Shown: positions 22,851-33,553 of the stretch, one piece after another
Layout of the letters: every line of letters begins with the position of its first letter
Position numbering within the stretch: position 1 is the stretch's first letter
Source of the DNA: Macrobrachium rosenbergii
Lineage: Eukaryota; Arthropoda; Malacostraca; Decapoda; Palaemonidae
Length of the DNA stretch: 64,000 nt
Direction: 5' to 3'
Assembly (NCBI RefSeq): GCF_040412425.1
Contig: NC_089761.1
Span: 31,340,644 to 31,404,643 of the forward strand
Notes under the pieces: model-generated
Databases searched by the model: none
Told to the model about the DNA's origin: nothing
What the model saw: only the letters and a program-made list of their open reading frames with translations
Made by a program: the position numbers and the translations under genes

Positions 22851-23985
22851 CTGCTTGGTTTAAGATATATTTCTTCAAAGCATCACGTTCCTATGACACA
22901 GTTCGTGAGACAATTTACAGAATCATCACTGATTGCAGGATAAACATCCGGAAGTAAAATCTACGGACATTCATCCTCACTCTCTCTCACCAGACTAATC
23001 ATCTTCACGATTGCGGATTATTATTACATGTGAATTAGTATTATTATTATTATTATTCTTCTTATTATTTTCGATTGCGGATGAAATATTCATATAGAAC
23101 AAGACCAAAGTAATACTCTGACTCTCTCTCAAGCTCCAAAAAGAATATTAAGGATTGCATTAGGATAAATTAAGAGGGAAGAAAAGTGAAATACAGAAAG
23201 AAAGAGATTTCCTCACTATCAAACAAAAAATCCATCATAAACAGATAAATATAGATACATAAAAAGTTAATATGCAAGAAGGATAGCATTAGGGCAGTAA
23301 TGCATTGCATATCATTAAGCATTTTTGTCTCCTGAGCGTAAAGGGACGATGAATCGAATTGCCAAAAGGATCGTTATCATAATCCTCACTTTTATTCTAT
23401 AACAAACATGCCATATATACTGGACCTGCCAATTACATAAGAGATAATCGGGCAAACGAGCTTGTAATAAGTATGCTGAAATGACAATTGATAATATCCA
23501 CAGAAGTATCGATTGGATCAGCCTCTACCTCCTACCCTCCACCCTCTAACTCCTCCTCCCCCCGCTTTAAACGCATTTCGTTGATATGTTTGTTCACTCC
23601 CCTGTTTGACTAATTTACCTACCCACTAATTTTACCAAAGTCCTTCCTTCCTGGTAGTTTTTAAGTTCTTTTTCAGTTTCGGGTTTCCGAAGTCTAATGA
23701 TTATAGAATTAAATAAGGATTCCGTTTTGTTTACGGTTGTGGTAAGACTTTTGACACTTCCTCCATTTTAGGAGGGTGGGTTTTAAACTGGGATCCCATG
23801 ACCATTCAGTTTTCGCAAGATACAGTTTGTCTGTTTTCGCTTTTAGTACGCAAGTAACCGTTAGCAGCATTCGGTATATCAAGGTTGTAATTGGGCTGCA
23901 AAAGATTTCATTCATAAGTTACGTTATCGTTAAATATACAATATTCTGTGAATAAAAATGAAATTAAAAAATGGTTTATAAAGTA
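22851..23985. other. Mostly single-copy DNA, no gene seen
   Basis: Small ATT tract near 23035-23060. The stretch 23160-23345 resembles 46740-46900: both have GAAAGAAAGAGA or AAAAAAAGAGGTCTCAC followed by ATAAA-rich sequence and AGCATTAGGGCAGTAATGCA. This suggests a diverged dispersed family. Confidence 0.45.
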
Positions 23986-23989
23986 CTTT

Positions 23990-24078
23990 AATATATATAT
24001 ACATATATATATTTAATATATATATATATATATATATATAGAGAAATAAACAACTAGAGAGAGAGAGAGAGAGAGAGC
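23990..24078. repeat. (AT)n followed by (GA)n
   Basis: AT dinucleotides to about 24040, then GA at about 24055-24078. Confidence 0.9.
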
Positions 24079-24102
24079 TACCTCACATTAATTGTTTTAT
24101 TT

Positions 24103-24523
24103 TAGTTTTAGTTTTCTGTAAAAAAAACTATTGTGCTGACCTTGTCTGTCCGTCCACACTTTTTCCTGTCCGCATTTTTCTGTCCGCCCTCAGATCTTAA
24201 AAACTACTGGGGCTAGAGGGCTGCAAATTGGTGTGTTGATCACCCACCCTCAAATCATCGAACACACCAAATTGCAGTTCCCTAGCCTCGGTAGTTTTTA
24301 TCTTATTTAAGGTTAAAGCTAGCCATGATCGTGCGTCTGGCAACGCTATAGGAAAGGCCACCACCGGGCCGTAGCTGAAAGTTTCATGGGCGTCGGCTCA
24401 TACAACATTATACCGAGACCACCGAAAGATAGATCTGTTTTCGGTGACCTTGATTATACGCCGTGGCGGCTGTACAGAAAACTCGATTGCTCCGAGGAAA
24501 CTTCGGCGCATTTTTTACTTATT
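24103..24523 (-). mobile_element. FB hairpin repeat, full length
   Basis: All family landmarks are present: TTTTAGTTTTCTGT head, GTCTGTCCGTCC, long hairpin (about 24205-24300), ACCACCGAAAGATAGATCTG and the GAGGAAACTTCGGCGC end. Confidence 0.95.
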
Positions 24524-24854
24524 TTTAATTGTCACCAATAACATTTCCACCAACTATTCTTGTCCTTCCCTGACGATGGAAACTACTTTAATTTGGACAA
24601 TTTCATTTCTTTTACTCAAAGTGGAATCTTTTCGTCAGCAAATAAAGTTATCAATGATATCCCCACGCAACGCTAAATACTATTTACATCTTAGCAATGA
24701 TCCCTTCAACTCATTACCGGATGCTTCTCGAATATGGCGCAAAATTAGCCTTATATATATATCTTAAAATCTCTTCAAAGGCGCTGTAGACGCCTTTATT
24801 GTTGATTAAAGCTACCAACCTGCAATGATGGTTCCTCCATTATAGGTATCCCCG
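24524..24854. other. Single-copy DNA, no gene seen
   Basis: An open frame continues from the FB copy into this stretch but has no known domain. Confidence 0.4.
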
Positions 24855-25150
24855 TACCGGAGGTAGTGTCGTCAGTGCACCTCACGCGGTGTACTGCAGA
24901 CATTACTTAGGGTTCTTCGCTGCGTCCCTTCGTCCCCTAGCTGCAACCCCTTTCATTCCTTTTACTGTACCCCCGTTCATATTCTCTTTCTTCCATCTTA
25001 CTTTCCCCAGCCTTCTCTTAACGATTGTTTCAAGGTGCAACTGCGAGGTTTTTTCTCTTGTTACAACTTTCAAACCTTCTTACTGTCAATTTCCCTTTCA
25101 GCGCTGAATGACCTCATAGGTCCCAGAGCTTGGATTTAGCCTAAATTTTA
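24855..25150 (+). mobile_element. S-family SINE-like repeat, nearly full length
   Basis: Head CCGTACCGGAGGTAGTGTCG, then GTGCACCTCACGCGGTGTAC, GGGTTCTTCGCTGCGTCCC, CTGCAACCCCTTTCATTCC, CAGCGCTGAATGACCTCATA and GGTCCCAGAGC, ending in TATATTATATATA rather than AATTCA. Confidence 0.9.
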
Positions 25151-25309
25151 TATTATATATACAGGTTATAGGTATAAATTTTCCTAATATCTATACTATA
25201 AGGCCAAGAGCAAGAGAAAGGTATAATGACTTTCCCCCAAAATCTCCCAAGTAAGGCGGAGCTTCACAGCACCTCCCTAGCCATATTGCACTATGACTCA
25301 ATTGTTAGA

Positions 25310-25450
25310 GGGTGGAAAGGAAGATGGAAGGACAGAGAATATGAAAGGCAAGGCAGTAAATGAATGAAAGAGGTTGCAGCAGGGGCTGAAGCCTGCGCTG
25401 CAGAGAATTTAAAGTAATACCACAGTGGGCCGTTCATGAGGTGCACGGAC
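25310..25450 (-). mobile_element. S-family repeat, partial
   Basis: GAGGGTGGAAAGGAAGATGG, GGTTGCAGCAGGGGCTGAAG and CATGAGGTGCACGGAC are recognisable. The tail half is missing. Confidence 0.7.
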
Positions 25451-26300
25451 ATTTCTAAAAGTAAAACTAGGCATGACTTGGAAGTACTCTCTGTAGAACT
25501 GGACTGTGTCTGTTAACTTCTAACTGACAAAAAAGGATCAATTATTTATCATGGATGGAACAAGACACGATTGAGAAGAGAGGCAAAACAAAACAAAGAG
25601 AGAGAGGAGAGGATAGAGGAGAGAGATAAAAACGGTGAATCAAATTCAGTAGAAATATAATATAAAGTGAAAATTACTTATGAGAGACAGAGAGAGTTAA
25701 AAGATTAGAAGAGAGCTACCGTAAAGCCCAGTAGAAATATAATATATAAGTGAAAATTACATGACGAAGACAGATTCTCTTGACTAAGAGAGACAAAAGA
25801 CAGAGAGCTGGAAGGATAGTGGAGAGGCAATTTGCATTCAAGGATTACAGGAATAAATTAACGTAATCTTTTCAGTACCAACCATCACCCGCTCCCCAAC
25901 CTTCCCCCACCCCAACCCCCAAAAAAGGTCTTCTCCTGAACAGAGGACCCAGCAACGAATTGTCTAAAAAGAGAGAATTGTGGTTTCACTCCCTGAATGC
26001 CTTCTCTTCAGGAAAATAATTACTTCTTGATATATATCGTTATGTCCCTTCAATAAGGGCCCCCCCAAAAATCTTAAAAGATGGTATTCCTTGAATTGGA
26101 CCTTTTTCTTTTTAATGTCGTGCAGGAGATTTAAAGAAAACGTCTCAGACAGCTTGAGAAAATAAGAAAATAAGAAAAAAGACAATAAAAGGGAGTAAAT
26201 TGTGATAATAATGTTCAATTTTCAAAGTTAGTACTTTGATATATGATAACTGTGCATATTCAGCAGAAATATGATAATAATTGAACATTATTTATGGCGA

Positions 26301-26301
<1 letters not shown>

Positions 26302-26352
<51 letters not shown>
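26302..26352. repeat. (GA)n microsatellite in the palindrome centre
   Basis: Uninterrupted GA dinucleotides. Confidence 0.95.
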
Positions 26353-26354
<2 letters not shown>

Positions 26355-26411
26355 TATTCAACCACTTTTAAAATGACAGAAAGTTCACCTTGAATCGAAA
26401 CAGATGCTAAA

Positions 26412-26480
<69 letters not shown>
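26412..26480. repeat. (ATT)n microsatellite in the palindrome centre
   Basis: Uninterrupted ATT triplets. Confidence 0.95.
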
Positions 26481-26999
26481 TTCTAAAAATATTACAAACA
26501 TTAACACAGTATAATGAATACAACTTTCCCATCCATATTCGTGAATTCGCGCGCGAGCGAGACCATTTTCCCAAAATGAAAGCATCTGCCTATAAAACAT
26601 TACCCTCACAAGGCCTGACCTGCAATTTGAACATTTTATTTTCTTTTTTCTTTTTTTCCTCAAGCTATCGGCGACGTTTTCTTTACATCTCCTGCGAGAC
26701 ATTAAAAAGAAAAAGGTCCAATTCAAGGAATACCATCTTTTAAGATTTTTTGGGGACGTTATTGAAGGGACATAACAATAAATATCAAGAAGTAATTATT
26801 TTTCTGAAGAGAAGGCATTCACGGAGTGAAACCACAATTCTCTCTTTTTAGAGAATTTATTGCTGGGTCCTCTGTTCAGGAGAAGACCTTTTTTTTTGTG
26901 GGGGCAGGAGGGAGGGGGTGATGGTTTGGTACTGAAAAGATTTCGTTAATTTATTCCTGTAATCTTTGAATGCAAATTGCTCTCTCCCTCTCTCTCTCG

Positions 27000-27054
27000 T
27001 TTCCTCATAAATATGTTTCACGTTCTATATATTTCTTCTGAATTTGCACCGTTT

Positions 27055-27095
<41 letters not shown>

Positions 27096-27143
27096 TCATA
27101 CATATGTTTCACTTTATATATTTCTATCGAATTTGCACAGTTT

Positions 27144-27189
<46 letters not shown>

Positions 27190-27190
27190 T
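27000..27190. repeat. (CT)n compound repeat, two spacers
   Basis: CATATGTTTCAC, TATATTTCT and GAATTTGCACAGTTTTCATC spacers precede CT tracts at about 27059-27091 and 27147-27187. A third, partial spacer follows. Confidence 0.85.
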
Positions 27191-27260
27191 CCTCACAGAT
27201 ACTTTTCAATTATTATTATAATTTTTCTACTGAATTTGCAACGTTTTCGCATATCAAAGT

Positions 27261-27789
27261 AATGACTTTAAAAATGGAACTTTTCAACAAACAACTTTTC
27301 GTGTTTCACGAATATATTTACCATATTTTTAAAACCATTTTAAATTTAAGTGATCGAGACCTAGTTAGGCATAGGCTTATGCCCCTTCCGGGTTGAACCA
27401 GGATCAGCATTGACTCTTGAATTGTCTGATTTCTAAATACGGTTCATAATAACTAATACATGACTTGGAAAAACGTTAATTAAAATTAAAACAAAAAATA
27501 TAAGAGAACGAAGAATGCGGAGACAAAAATAAATATTTTTGTAAATCTACCAATTATTTCGTGCATTCTTCAAAGGAATTCAGTTTAGTCATAAACCAAT
27601 CATTTCTCAACTCTGTCAGATGAACTGGCAATAAAAATGCTTCCATGTCGCAAGAACTGGAAACTAAATTTTAGCAGAGCACGCACTGGACTTTATCCAG
27701 CGTCACTTGATAATTCGACCTTTTGATTTGATGTGCGAACATTTGACTTTACAGCCAGATAAAGCCGAGCACTGGGCACGTTCAGCTAT
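27261..27789. other. Single-copy DNA, no gene seen
   Basis: CCGGGTTGAACCAGG (near 27390) resembles a tRNA T-arm, but no D or anticodon arm is convincing. Confidence 0.4.
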
Positions 27790-28045
27790 CCAGCGCTTGG
27801 TACAGTGAAAAGAGAGAGTTGGAGTGGTTTATACAACAAGATGGGAGGAAGGAAGCGGGAACGAAGATAAAGCAAAAACCTACAAAAAGTAGCGGGTGCA
27901 GCTAGGGTCCTACGGGACGCCGCGAAGAACCTTTCAATCAAGCTCTAAAAATCTGTAGGCCCCGCTTTTAGTAACGCACATAGCGCACGGCGTGAGTTGC
28001 CCTAACAGCGCTACTAACTCCTACGGTGTCTTAGCTTTCCCGGGA
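27790..28045 (-). mobile_element. S-family repeat, strongly diverged
   Basis: GGTGCAGCTAGGGTCCTACG, GACGCCGCGAAGAACCTTTC, then after an insertion GTAACGCACATAGCGCACGG and GCGTGAGTTGCCCTAACAGC. The order matches the family, with an internal interruption near 27940-27975. Confidence 0.6.
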
Positions 28046-28730
28046 ACTGTCTAGACAGGCGTCTTTATAGCGCCGATAGCGCGTAAAAGCCTTACCAAAA
28101 CTGAGTAGGATAGAGATGAGAGTTCCATTAGGTCTAGCACAACATTCTAATAATTCAAAAAAGTTCATGGAAATTTACTGAAAACAGATAAGAGCGGAGA
28201 AGGGAACGTTGTGATTATACGAACCTAAAGGTGCATCGTCGTCTTTACAAATGCTCTTGTTACCTTCAAGATTTTTATTGTCTCTTTTTCCTTACTATCT
28301 CCAGTCGTCCTTGAAGACTTCCATTAGCAATTTCGAGATTTACTTGCGCTCCACTTACCCTTACTCTCCCGGCTGAGTTTTTTTTTTTTTTTTACCTTGA
28401 AATACTCACTAAGCCTTTCAGAGTCTATATATTCTATATATCCATGCAATACGGGTTTGGACTTTACCTGTCAAGAGGTGTTGGATTTAGACAAGATGCA
28501 GTTATGACATTTGATATATAAAGGGAATATTTTTCAACAAAGATTAATTGTAAATAATTCAGACTTTTTTGCGTGGAATTTTCTATGTGACGGATGTCTG
28601 TTCTCAGATTTCTGAAAACGCCTCACTTTTTGAAAAAAAAAAAGTCTAAAAATTCATCAAACATCAGACACTGTCTTACTTTAGAATCACATTGTTAAAA
28701 ATGTTTTTATTTGAATACAGGCGTATATCC
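28046..28730. other. Single-copy DNA, no gene seen
   Basis: Homopolymer T run near 28380. No coding signature. Confidence 0.4.
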
Positions 28731-28732
28731 CA

Positions 28733-28875
28733 TATATATATATATATATATATATAGCATATCACGTTATATAAAAGAAATATAAATATATATATATATA
28801 TATATATATGAATATGAATATATAAATATATATACATATAATATATATATATATACATATATATTGTATATATAA
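28733..28875. repeat. (AT)n with interruptions
   Basis: Several AT tracts separated by short AT-rich interruptions. Confidence 0.9.
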
Positions 28876-29044
28876 AGTCCGACCACTTTTACAGCCCAAA
28901 ACTTAAATCGATGGGAGAAAATTAATGGACTTTTGCGTAATAAACCTGCGTGGACCCAAGTCCGATTCTGGACCTCTACCAAATTCTAATGTGAGGACCG
29001 ATGGCCAACGCCAGGACTCCCCAAAAAGTTTTATGAATTTCCTT

Positions 29045-29575
29045 CGAGATAAATAGCTGATTGAATGAATGTCTATCGAGATAATTGTGTGAGTGAATGA
29101 ATATATTTAGAGATAATTATTTGATTGAATGAATGTATTTAGAGATAATTATGCGGGCGATTGAACGTCTTTAGAGATCATTATTGATCAAATGAATGTA
29201 ATTAGCGATAATTATGTGATCGCATGAATGTCTCTAAAGATAATTATGTGATCGTTGAATGCCTTTGGGGTTATTTGATCGAATGAATGTCTTTAGAGAT
29301 AATTATTTGATCAAATGAATGTCATTAGAGATAATTATGTGATCGAATGGATGTCTTTCGAGATAATTAGATGACTGAATGAATCTATTTCGAGGTAAAT
29401 ATGTGGTCGAATGAATCTCTTTCGAGATAATTACGTGATCGAGTGAATGACTTTCGAGATAAGTAGATGACTGAATGAATCTCTTTCGAGGTAATTACGT
29501 GATCGAGTGAATGTCTTTCGAGATAATTAGATGACTAAATGATCTCTTTCGAGGTAAATTACGTGATCGAAGATC
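29045..29575 (+). repeat. 32-bp minisatellite, about 16 units
   Basis: Units follow GATAATTATGTGATCGAATG plus AATGTCTTTAGA. The first half prefers TTTAGA and the second half TTTCGA, and the last units add an alternating AGATGACTGAATGA variant (two-unit higher-order repeat). Confidence 0.9.
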
Positions 29576-29579
29576 TGTT

Positions 29580-30344
29580 CCACAATAACCAAACCAAAGG
29601 ACTTATTCGCCGTGATAACTCAAAATCATTTCTTAGGAGTTTATTCAGATATCATGATACAATTACGGCAAACTAAACAGTTAACTTTCATCCGAAGTAC
29701 CTGTCACGACCATCAATATCTAGAAGGTCTTTTCAGCCTGAGACATACATTATTTAATAATAATAAAAAAAAAATATACCTTTCCGAAGATTGACTTCTA
29801 CTGTTAGCTATTCCAGGTATGACATCCAAATCATAACAATCATATAAGTATAGTAAAAAGTATAAGTGGATGACTCCTTATTCTTACTTATTCCAGGCAT
29901 GCCAATTATAACAATTACAAGTATAAAAAAACATAAATTGATGACCCGTTACTTTTATCTTGACCTTTTTTTAAATTATCCAAAAATCACAGGGCCAAAC
30001 CTCCACACCCTCTCAGCATCGTCTCTTAAAAGGGGCGTCCAGTGCCTTTAGGGGATCCTACTGCCACCTTTATTTCGCCCGGGGCTAAGAGGAGGTTTGG
30101 GGGAAAGAAGGACACGGTGCTAACGGATGTTTTTTTGCATAATTCTTGACACTGGTACCATACGTGTCGAACAGCCTCACTCCCCCCTCCCCCAACCTTC
30201 CTTGGAGGGACACACGGCGAAGTGAACAGCCCCTGGACAGTCAAGGACTCGAATCTTGGGTTCGCCTGTTTTTGGGGGGGATTATGTCCGAAGTTAACAG
30301 ATTTTTTTTGCTCAGTTATTTTTTCTCAATATTGCCTTTCATAA

Positions 30345-30345
<1 letters not shown>
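29580..30345. other. Mostly single-copy DNA, no gene seen
   Basis: A two-copy ~75-bp duplication lies at about 29805-29945 (TATTCCAGGTATGACATCC/TATTCCAGGCATGCCAATT, then ATGACTCC/ATGACCCG). Open frames here show no domain. Confidence 0.5.

Positions 30346-30407
<62 letters not shown>
30346..30407. repeat. (CT)n microsatellite
   Basis: Uninterrupted CT dinucleotides. Confidence 0.95.
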
Positions 30408-30409
<2 letters not shown>

Positions 30410-30525
30410 AAATTGTTCCCAGTCAACGATTGGCGGCAAAGAGAAAACTGCTGCAGACAATTTAGCGATTACTGTTCTCGTGGGGATATAAATTTTCACG
30501 CGACATACAGATACGTTTTCTATAA

Positions 30526-30526
<1 letters not shown>

Positions 30527-30593
<67 letters not shown>

Positions 30594-30600
30594 TATATAT
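30527..30600. repeat. (AT)n microsatellite left of the retroelement
   Basis: AT dinucleotides end about 57 bp before the left LTR. Confidence 0.95.
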
Positions 30601-30656
30601 GTAACGAGGACAGAATTAACACCCTTTGAAGGTGTACGTAACGTGCTCCAACGATC

Positions 30657-30725
30657 TTTAATCATGAAACGGAGGCGTATGAACGTTCGCTCACGGCAAC
30701 ACTTCTACATCTATTTTCTCCTCTT

Positions 30726-30778
<53 letters not shown>

Positions 30779-31778
30779 GTGTATCACCTCTCTCTCTCTC
30801 TGTGTATCGCCTCTCTCTCTCTCTCTCATCGTTTTTCCAGTTCACCCACCCGAATCGCACTCATTCTCACCAAATCAATTAAATGGACCATTTAAAGAAA
30901 CGCAATAGTTTCTACAAAAATAAGTTTATTATTCAAATAACCCAACAAGAAATGAATAAAACAAAGCAAAGATTAAAATGCATAATAAATGAAATATCGA
31001 GTTAGATAACTAAACTCTGAACTGTAAAACACTTCTGATTAAAGAAGTCTCACTATGGCCTAATAGCCTGAAAATATCCAAACTCACACATACTCCCCAA
31101 ATCAATAATTAGTCATGTCAAAACCAGTCTACTACATGTTATTCGGAAACAGTCCACACTGTCTACCGACATCTGTCCACAGACATCTGTCGGAAGAATC
31201 AAACATGATAGAAAACTCCCAAAAATATATGAAATGCAAAACACAATAATGGAAAGTGTAAAATGCATAGCCAAGATATGGCAAACGTAACATGACAAAA
31301 CAATAATATAAAAGAGGTATGAATATTCATATTAAATCTCCCACACCAGTTCAAAAGTTCATAATGATTAGAAAATCATGGTAAAAATCACAAGTTCAAT
31401 TTCCTCCCATAAAAACAGAGATTTCAAACTCTACCTTATCTGCCGATTTAAGCCTGGATCCTCTCCAAAGCTACGTCTAGACAACTGCAGTTCTATCACG
31501 TTAATGAACGATCAAACTCACTTTTAGGGCAGATTTTGGCGTAATCTAGATCAAATTAACGCACGTACTCACGAATATACATAACACTTCGGAAGATCAC
31601 CTGACCGGCAATATTGCTGAGGAATCAAACTATTTGTTGAACACAAAGATTTTACCTCGAGTCTCTCGACCTAGTTCCATCTGACTCATAAATTCTTTCA
31701 TCACATCTTAAAGCATTGAAGCTATGAAATGCATATATGTGTCCTTTAAAACTTGTAGCAGCCATATTTTCTGAAATA
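30657..31778 (-). repeat. 3' LTR (left copy) of the retroelement
   Basis: It aligns end to end with 38686-39805 (TATGAACGTTCGCTCACGGC, AACCCAACAAGAAATGAATA, TCTACCGACATCTGTCCACA, TTGTAGCAGCCATATTTTCT and so on). It contains a (CT)n tract (30731-30776). On the minus strand an AATAAA polyadenylation-type signal lies at 30925-30930. Sequence after 31778 (GAGCTCGGCC, ending ACCACA near 31797) could still belong to the LTR, because the other copy is cut there by (AT)n. Confidence 0.92.
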
Positions 31779-31903
31779 GAGCTCGGCCACTACCACATAA
31801 GAGCGTCTCGCTCTCCTTAACGGCAAACCAAAACAAAAGCATATGTATAAAACATAACAAAATAGAGCTATGCTCAATCAGCAATGTCTACTGCACTGCA
31901 GCT

Positions 31904-32629
31904 TTAAGGACTGCTCTCATGACGCACTTCCAAAGTCACTGGGGTTGAGTTCTTAGAGCCTTTACATGTAATCTTACAAACACGAATAAGCTTTACTACT
32001 CCCACAACAAGAATTATCAGTAAAATAGCTATTAAGACAATTAAAATTGTCGGCATAATATATTCCTGATACTGGAACATCACGGAATCGTCAATGTCTT
32101 CCAACGGTGGAACCGTCATTGGCACCTTGGTTGTAGGTACCTCCACTACTAAATGCTCGTTATGCGTATGACGCATAATTATCTTCTCGGAACTGTTGAA
32201 TACAGCACGGCTAAAGTGAGAAATTCCGTAGACATGATTCTGCAGGATGAATCGAACTGCTCGGACCCTCGATGAACGAATGTCGTCGACTTGTTGCTCT
32301 GGCACATCATTGTAACTGCATACTCCTTGCAAAAACACGGCAGGAAGAGTACTGGTGGACTCAATGTGGTAATCTCGCAGGAACTGTCTAAAGTCACATT
32401 CTGTCGGAGTCTGTCTATGAACTAATGATAATTCACAACCACCCACAGACACAACTCGCAACTGGAAAATACTACTGTCACACACACACTTCTCTCTAAC
32501 TAAAGCACAACTCGTCTTATAATCAACTCCCGAACCTTGATACTGATCTCCCAAAATGAACATGGTCTCTACTCTATCCCATGTCACTACTGAGTCTCCC
32601 AAAAACACTCGAAAAAGGTCTAATAACAA
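31904..32629 (-). CDS. Env-like single-pass membrane protein of the retroelement
   Basis: An uninterrupted 241-codon frame, the last one before the 3' LTR, in the position of env in errantiviruses. The outer part has six cysteines (residues 41, 48, 50, 65, 78, 104) including the cluster CALVREKCVC, and one Asn-Ser-Ser glycosylation site (about 145). One membrane span lies at about 191-215, followed by a ~26-residue tail with two more cysteines (218, 222). No furin-type cleavage site or clear fusion peptide is visible, and the frame is shorter than typical Gypsy Env proteins. It begins without an in-frame ATG (first usable codon TTG). An ATG just upstream lies in another frame across a T run, so the 5' end is broken or reached by splicing. 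Its presumed role, membrane glycoprotein for particle transmission, rests on position and topology only. I recognise no specific sequence family. Confidence 0.7.
   Translation of the reverse strand: MLLDLFRVFLGDSVVTWDRVETMFILGDQYQGSGVDYKTSCALVREKCVCDSSIFQLRVVSVGGCELSLVHRQTPTECDFRQFLRDYHIESTSTLPAVFLQGVCSYNDVPEQQVDDIRSSRVRAVRFILQNHVYGISHFSRAVFNSSEKIIMRHTHNEHLVVEVPTTKVPMTVPPLEDIDDSVMFQYQEYIMPTILIVLIAILLIILVVGVVKLIRVCKITCKGSKNSTPVTLEVRHESSP
31985..32059 (-). other. Membrane span of the env-like frame
   Basis: About 25 hydrophobic residues (Ile, Leu and Val with one Gly) are followed by Lys-Leu-Ile-Arg-Val-Cys-Lys. This is the stop-transfer pattern of a type I single-pass protein with a short cytoplasmic tail. 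Confidence 0.85.
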
Positions 32630-33338
32630 AAAGGTTTCATGTTACTGAACCAAACAAAACCACTAATGCAAAAGTCAAACACTCACAATGTGAAATAATT
32701 CCAAGTTTGTATCTCAGAATAATCACAGTCAACTCACCACTATTAAGCACAATAACTCTACGGAACTCACTCACAAAAAAAAAAATTCTATCCAAACAGA
32801 AAAAAAATACTCGAGAATCTTATCCGAACACTAAAAGGTATCATATCTCGTAAAAGATATGAAAGTTCTACTCCGGTTAGCAAATATTTCGCAACACCTG
32901 ACTAACTCTCAACAAAATAGCAATTGACGTAATGGCAATCGCTCCCATGATCATAACAATTACAATTACTCACAAATACAGCTCCCTTTATTTAAAAAGA
33001 AACTGGAAAAAATCCAAATACTCAAATACGATCTCCCAACCCGAAAAAAAAAGATCAGACTTGTTCGGTCCGATATACTAAATACCTCCCCCCAAGAAAA
33101 AATATCCTAAACAACACCCATATTGCGTCAGATGATGAAATACATCATAACACAACAACACACTAACACACGGGTCAAATCTCGTATGAAATTAGCCCAT
33201 GTCTCAATTCCCAAAATCATTCGAAAACAAATGATTAAGAACTTCAACATCCAAAATGAACAAGAGACAAAAAATAAAAATATCATATATATACAAATAT
33301 CAACCCATCTATCCCTCTAACTATATACAAACGTTCCA
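32630..33338 (-). other. Region between integrase and the env-like frame
   Basis: About 700 bp with many homopolymers and no long frame. On the minus strand it contains a hydrophobic run at about 32890-32970 (Val/Ile-rich, then MIMGAIAITSIAILL), which could be a broken membrane segment. It also has a G-rich tract at 33085-33093. A possible splice acceptor (pyrimidine-rich, ending TTTGGTTCAG) is at 32645-32647. Confidence 0.5.
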
Positions 33339-33524
33339 TTACATCCCAACTTTCTTTAACTTCGAAATATGGGTCAATTTCGTCACTCCAGTGTTTACAT
33401 CTTTAACTACAAATCTATTCCCTCTTTTGATCTCTACAATCTCAAAAGGTCCGTGGAACTTCGGACTTAACTTATAATTCAGATCATTCCGAACATTCAC
33501 TTTAACAAACACTCTATCACCCAT
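33339..33524 (-). pseudogene. Integrase C-terminal (GPY/F) module, frame-broken from the core
   Basis: A 61-codon frame starts GDRVFVKVN and has LSPKFHGPFEIVEI and VNTGVTKLTHISKLK. The Gly-Pro-Phe at residues 25-27, followed by a beta-rich segment, is the GPY/F module that ends integrases of Ty3/Gypsy elements and gammaretroviruses and helps bind DNA. It lies directly downstream of the integrase core but in a separate frame; the join is lost in a short AT-rich gap (33525-33553). Confidence 0.88.
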
Positions 33525-33553
33525 CGAAAAAGCTTACTCCCCTCGATTTCGTG

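Larger units (their letters stand above)
25600..27260. repeat. Large diverged inverted repeat (~1.6 kb palindrome)
   Basis: The best-preserved arms are 25828-26178 and about 26635-26979. Read on opposite strands they share CAATTTGCATTCAA, ATTACAGGAATAAATTAACG, AAGGTCTTCTCCTGAACAGA, GAGAATTGTGGTTTCACTCC, AAGATGGTATTCCTTGAATT and CTTTTTCTTTTTAATGTC in the same order, at roughly 90% identity by eye. Symmetry continues outward: GAGAGATAAAAACGGTG and AAATTCAGTAGAAATATA on the left mirror the two CT/TTTTCATC spacers at 27000-27190. The ~450-bp centre holds (GA)n and (ATT)n. Confidence 0.85.

Noticed and set aside
24444..24767. 107-codon frame as a gene
   Set aside because: Its first part is the FB repeat and the rest has no domain.
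27385..27405. tRNA gene from the CCGGGTTGAACCAGG block
   Set aside because: No acceptor, D or anticodon arm can be folded around it.
30601..30656. Extension of the left LTR to TGTAACGAGG after the AT tract
   Set aside because: The matching sequence is absent beside the right LTR, where the primer site begins. Homology stops near 30657.
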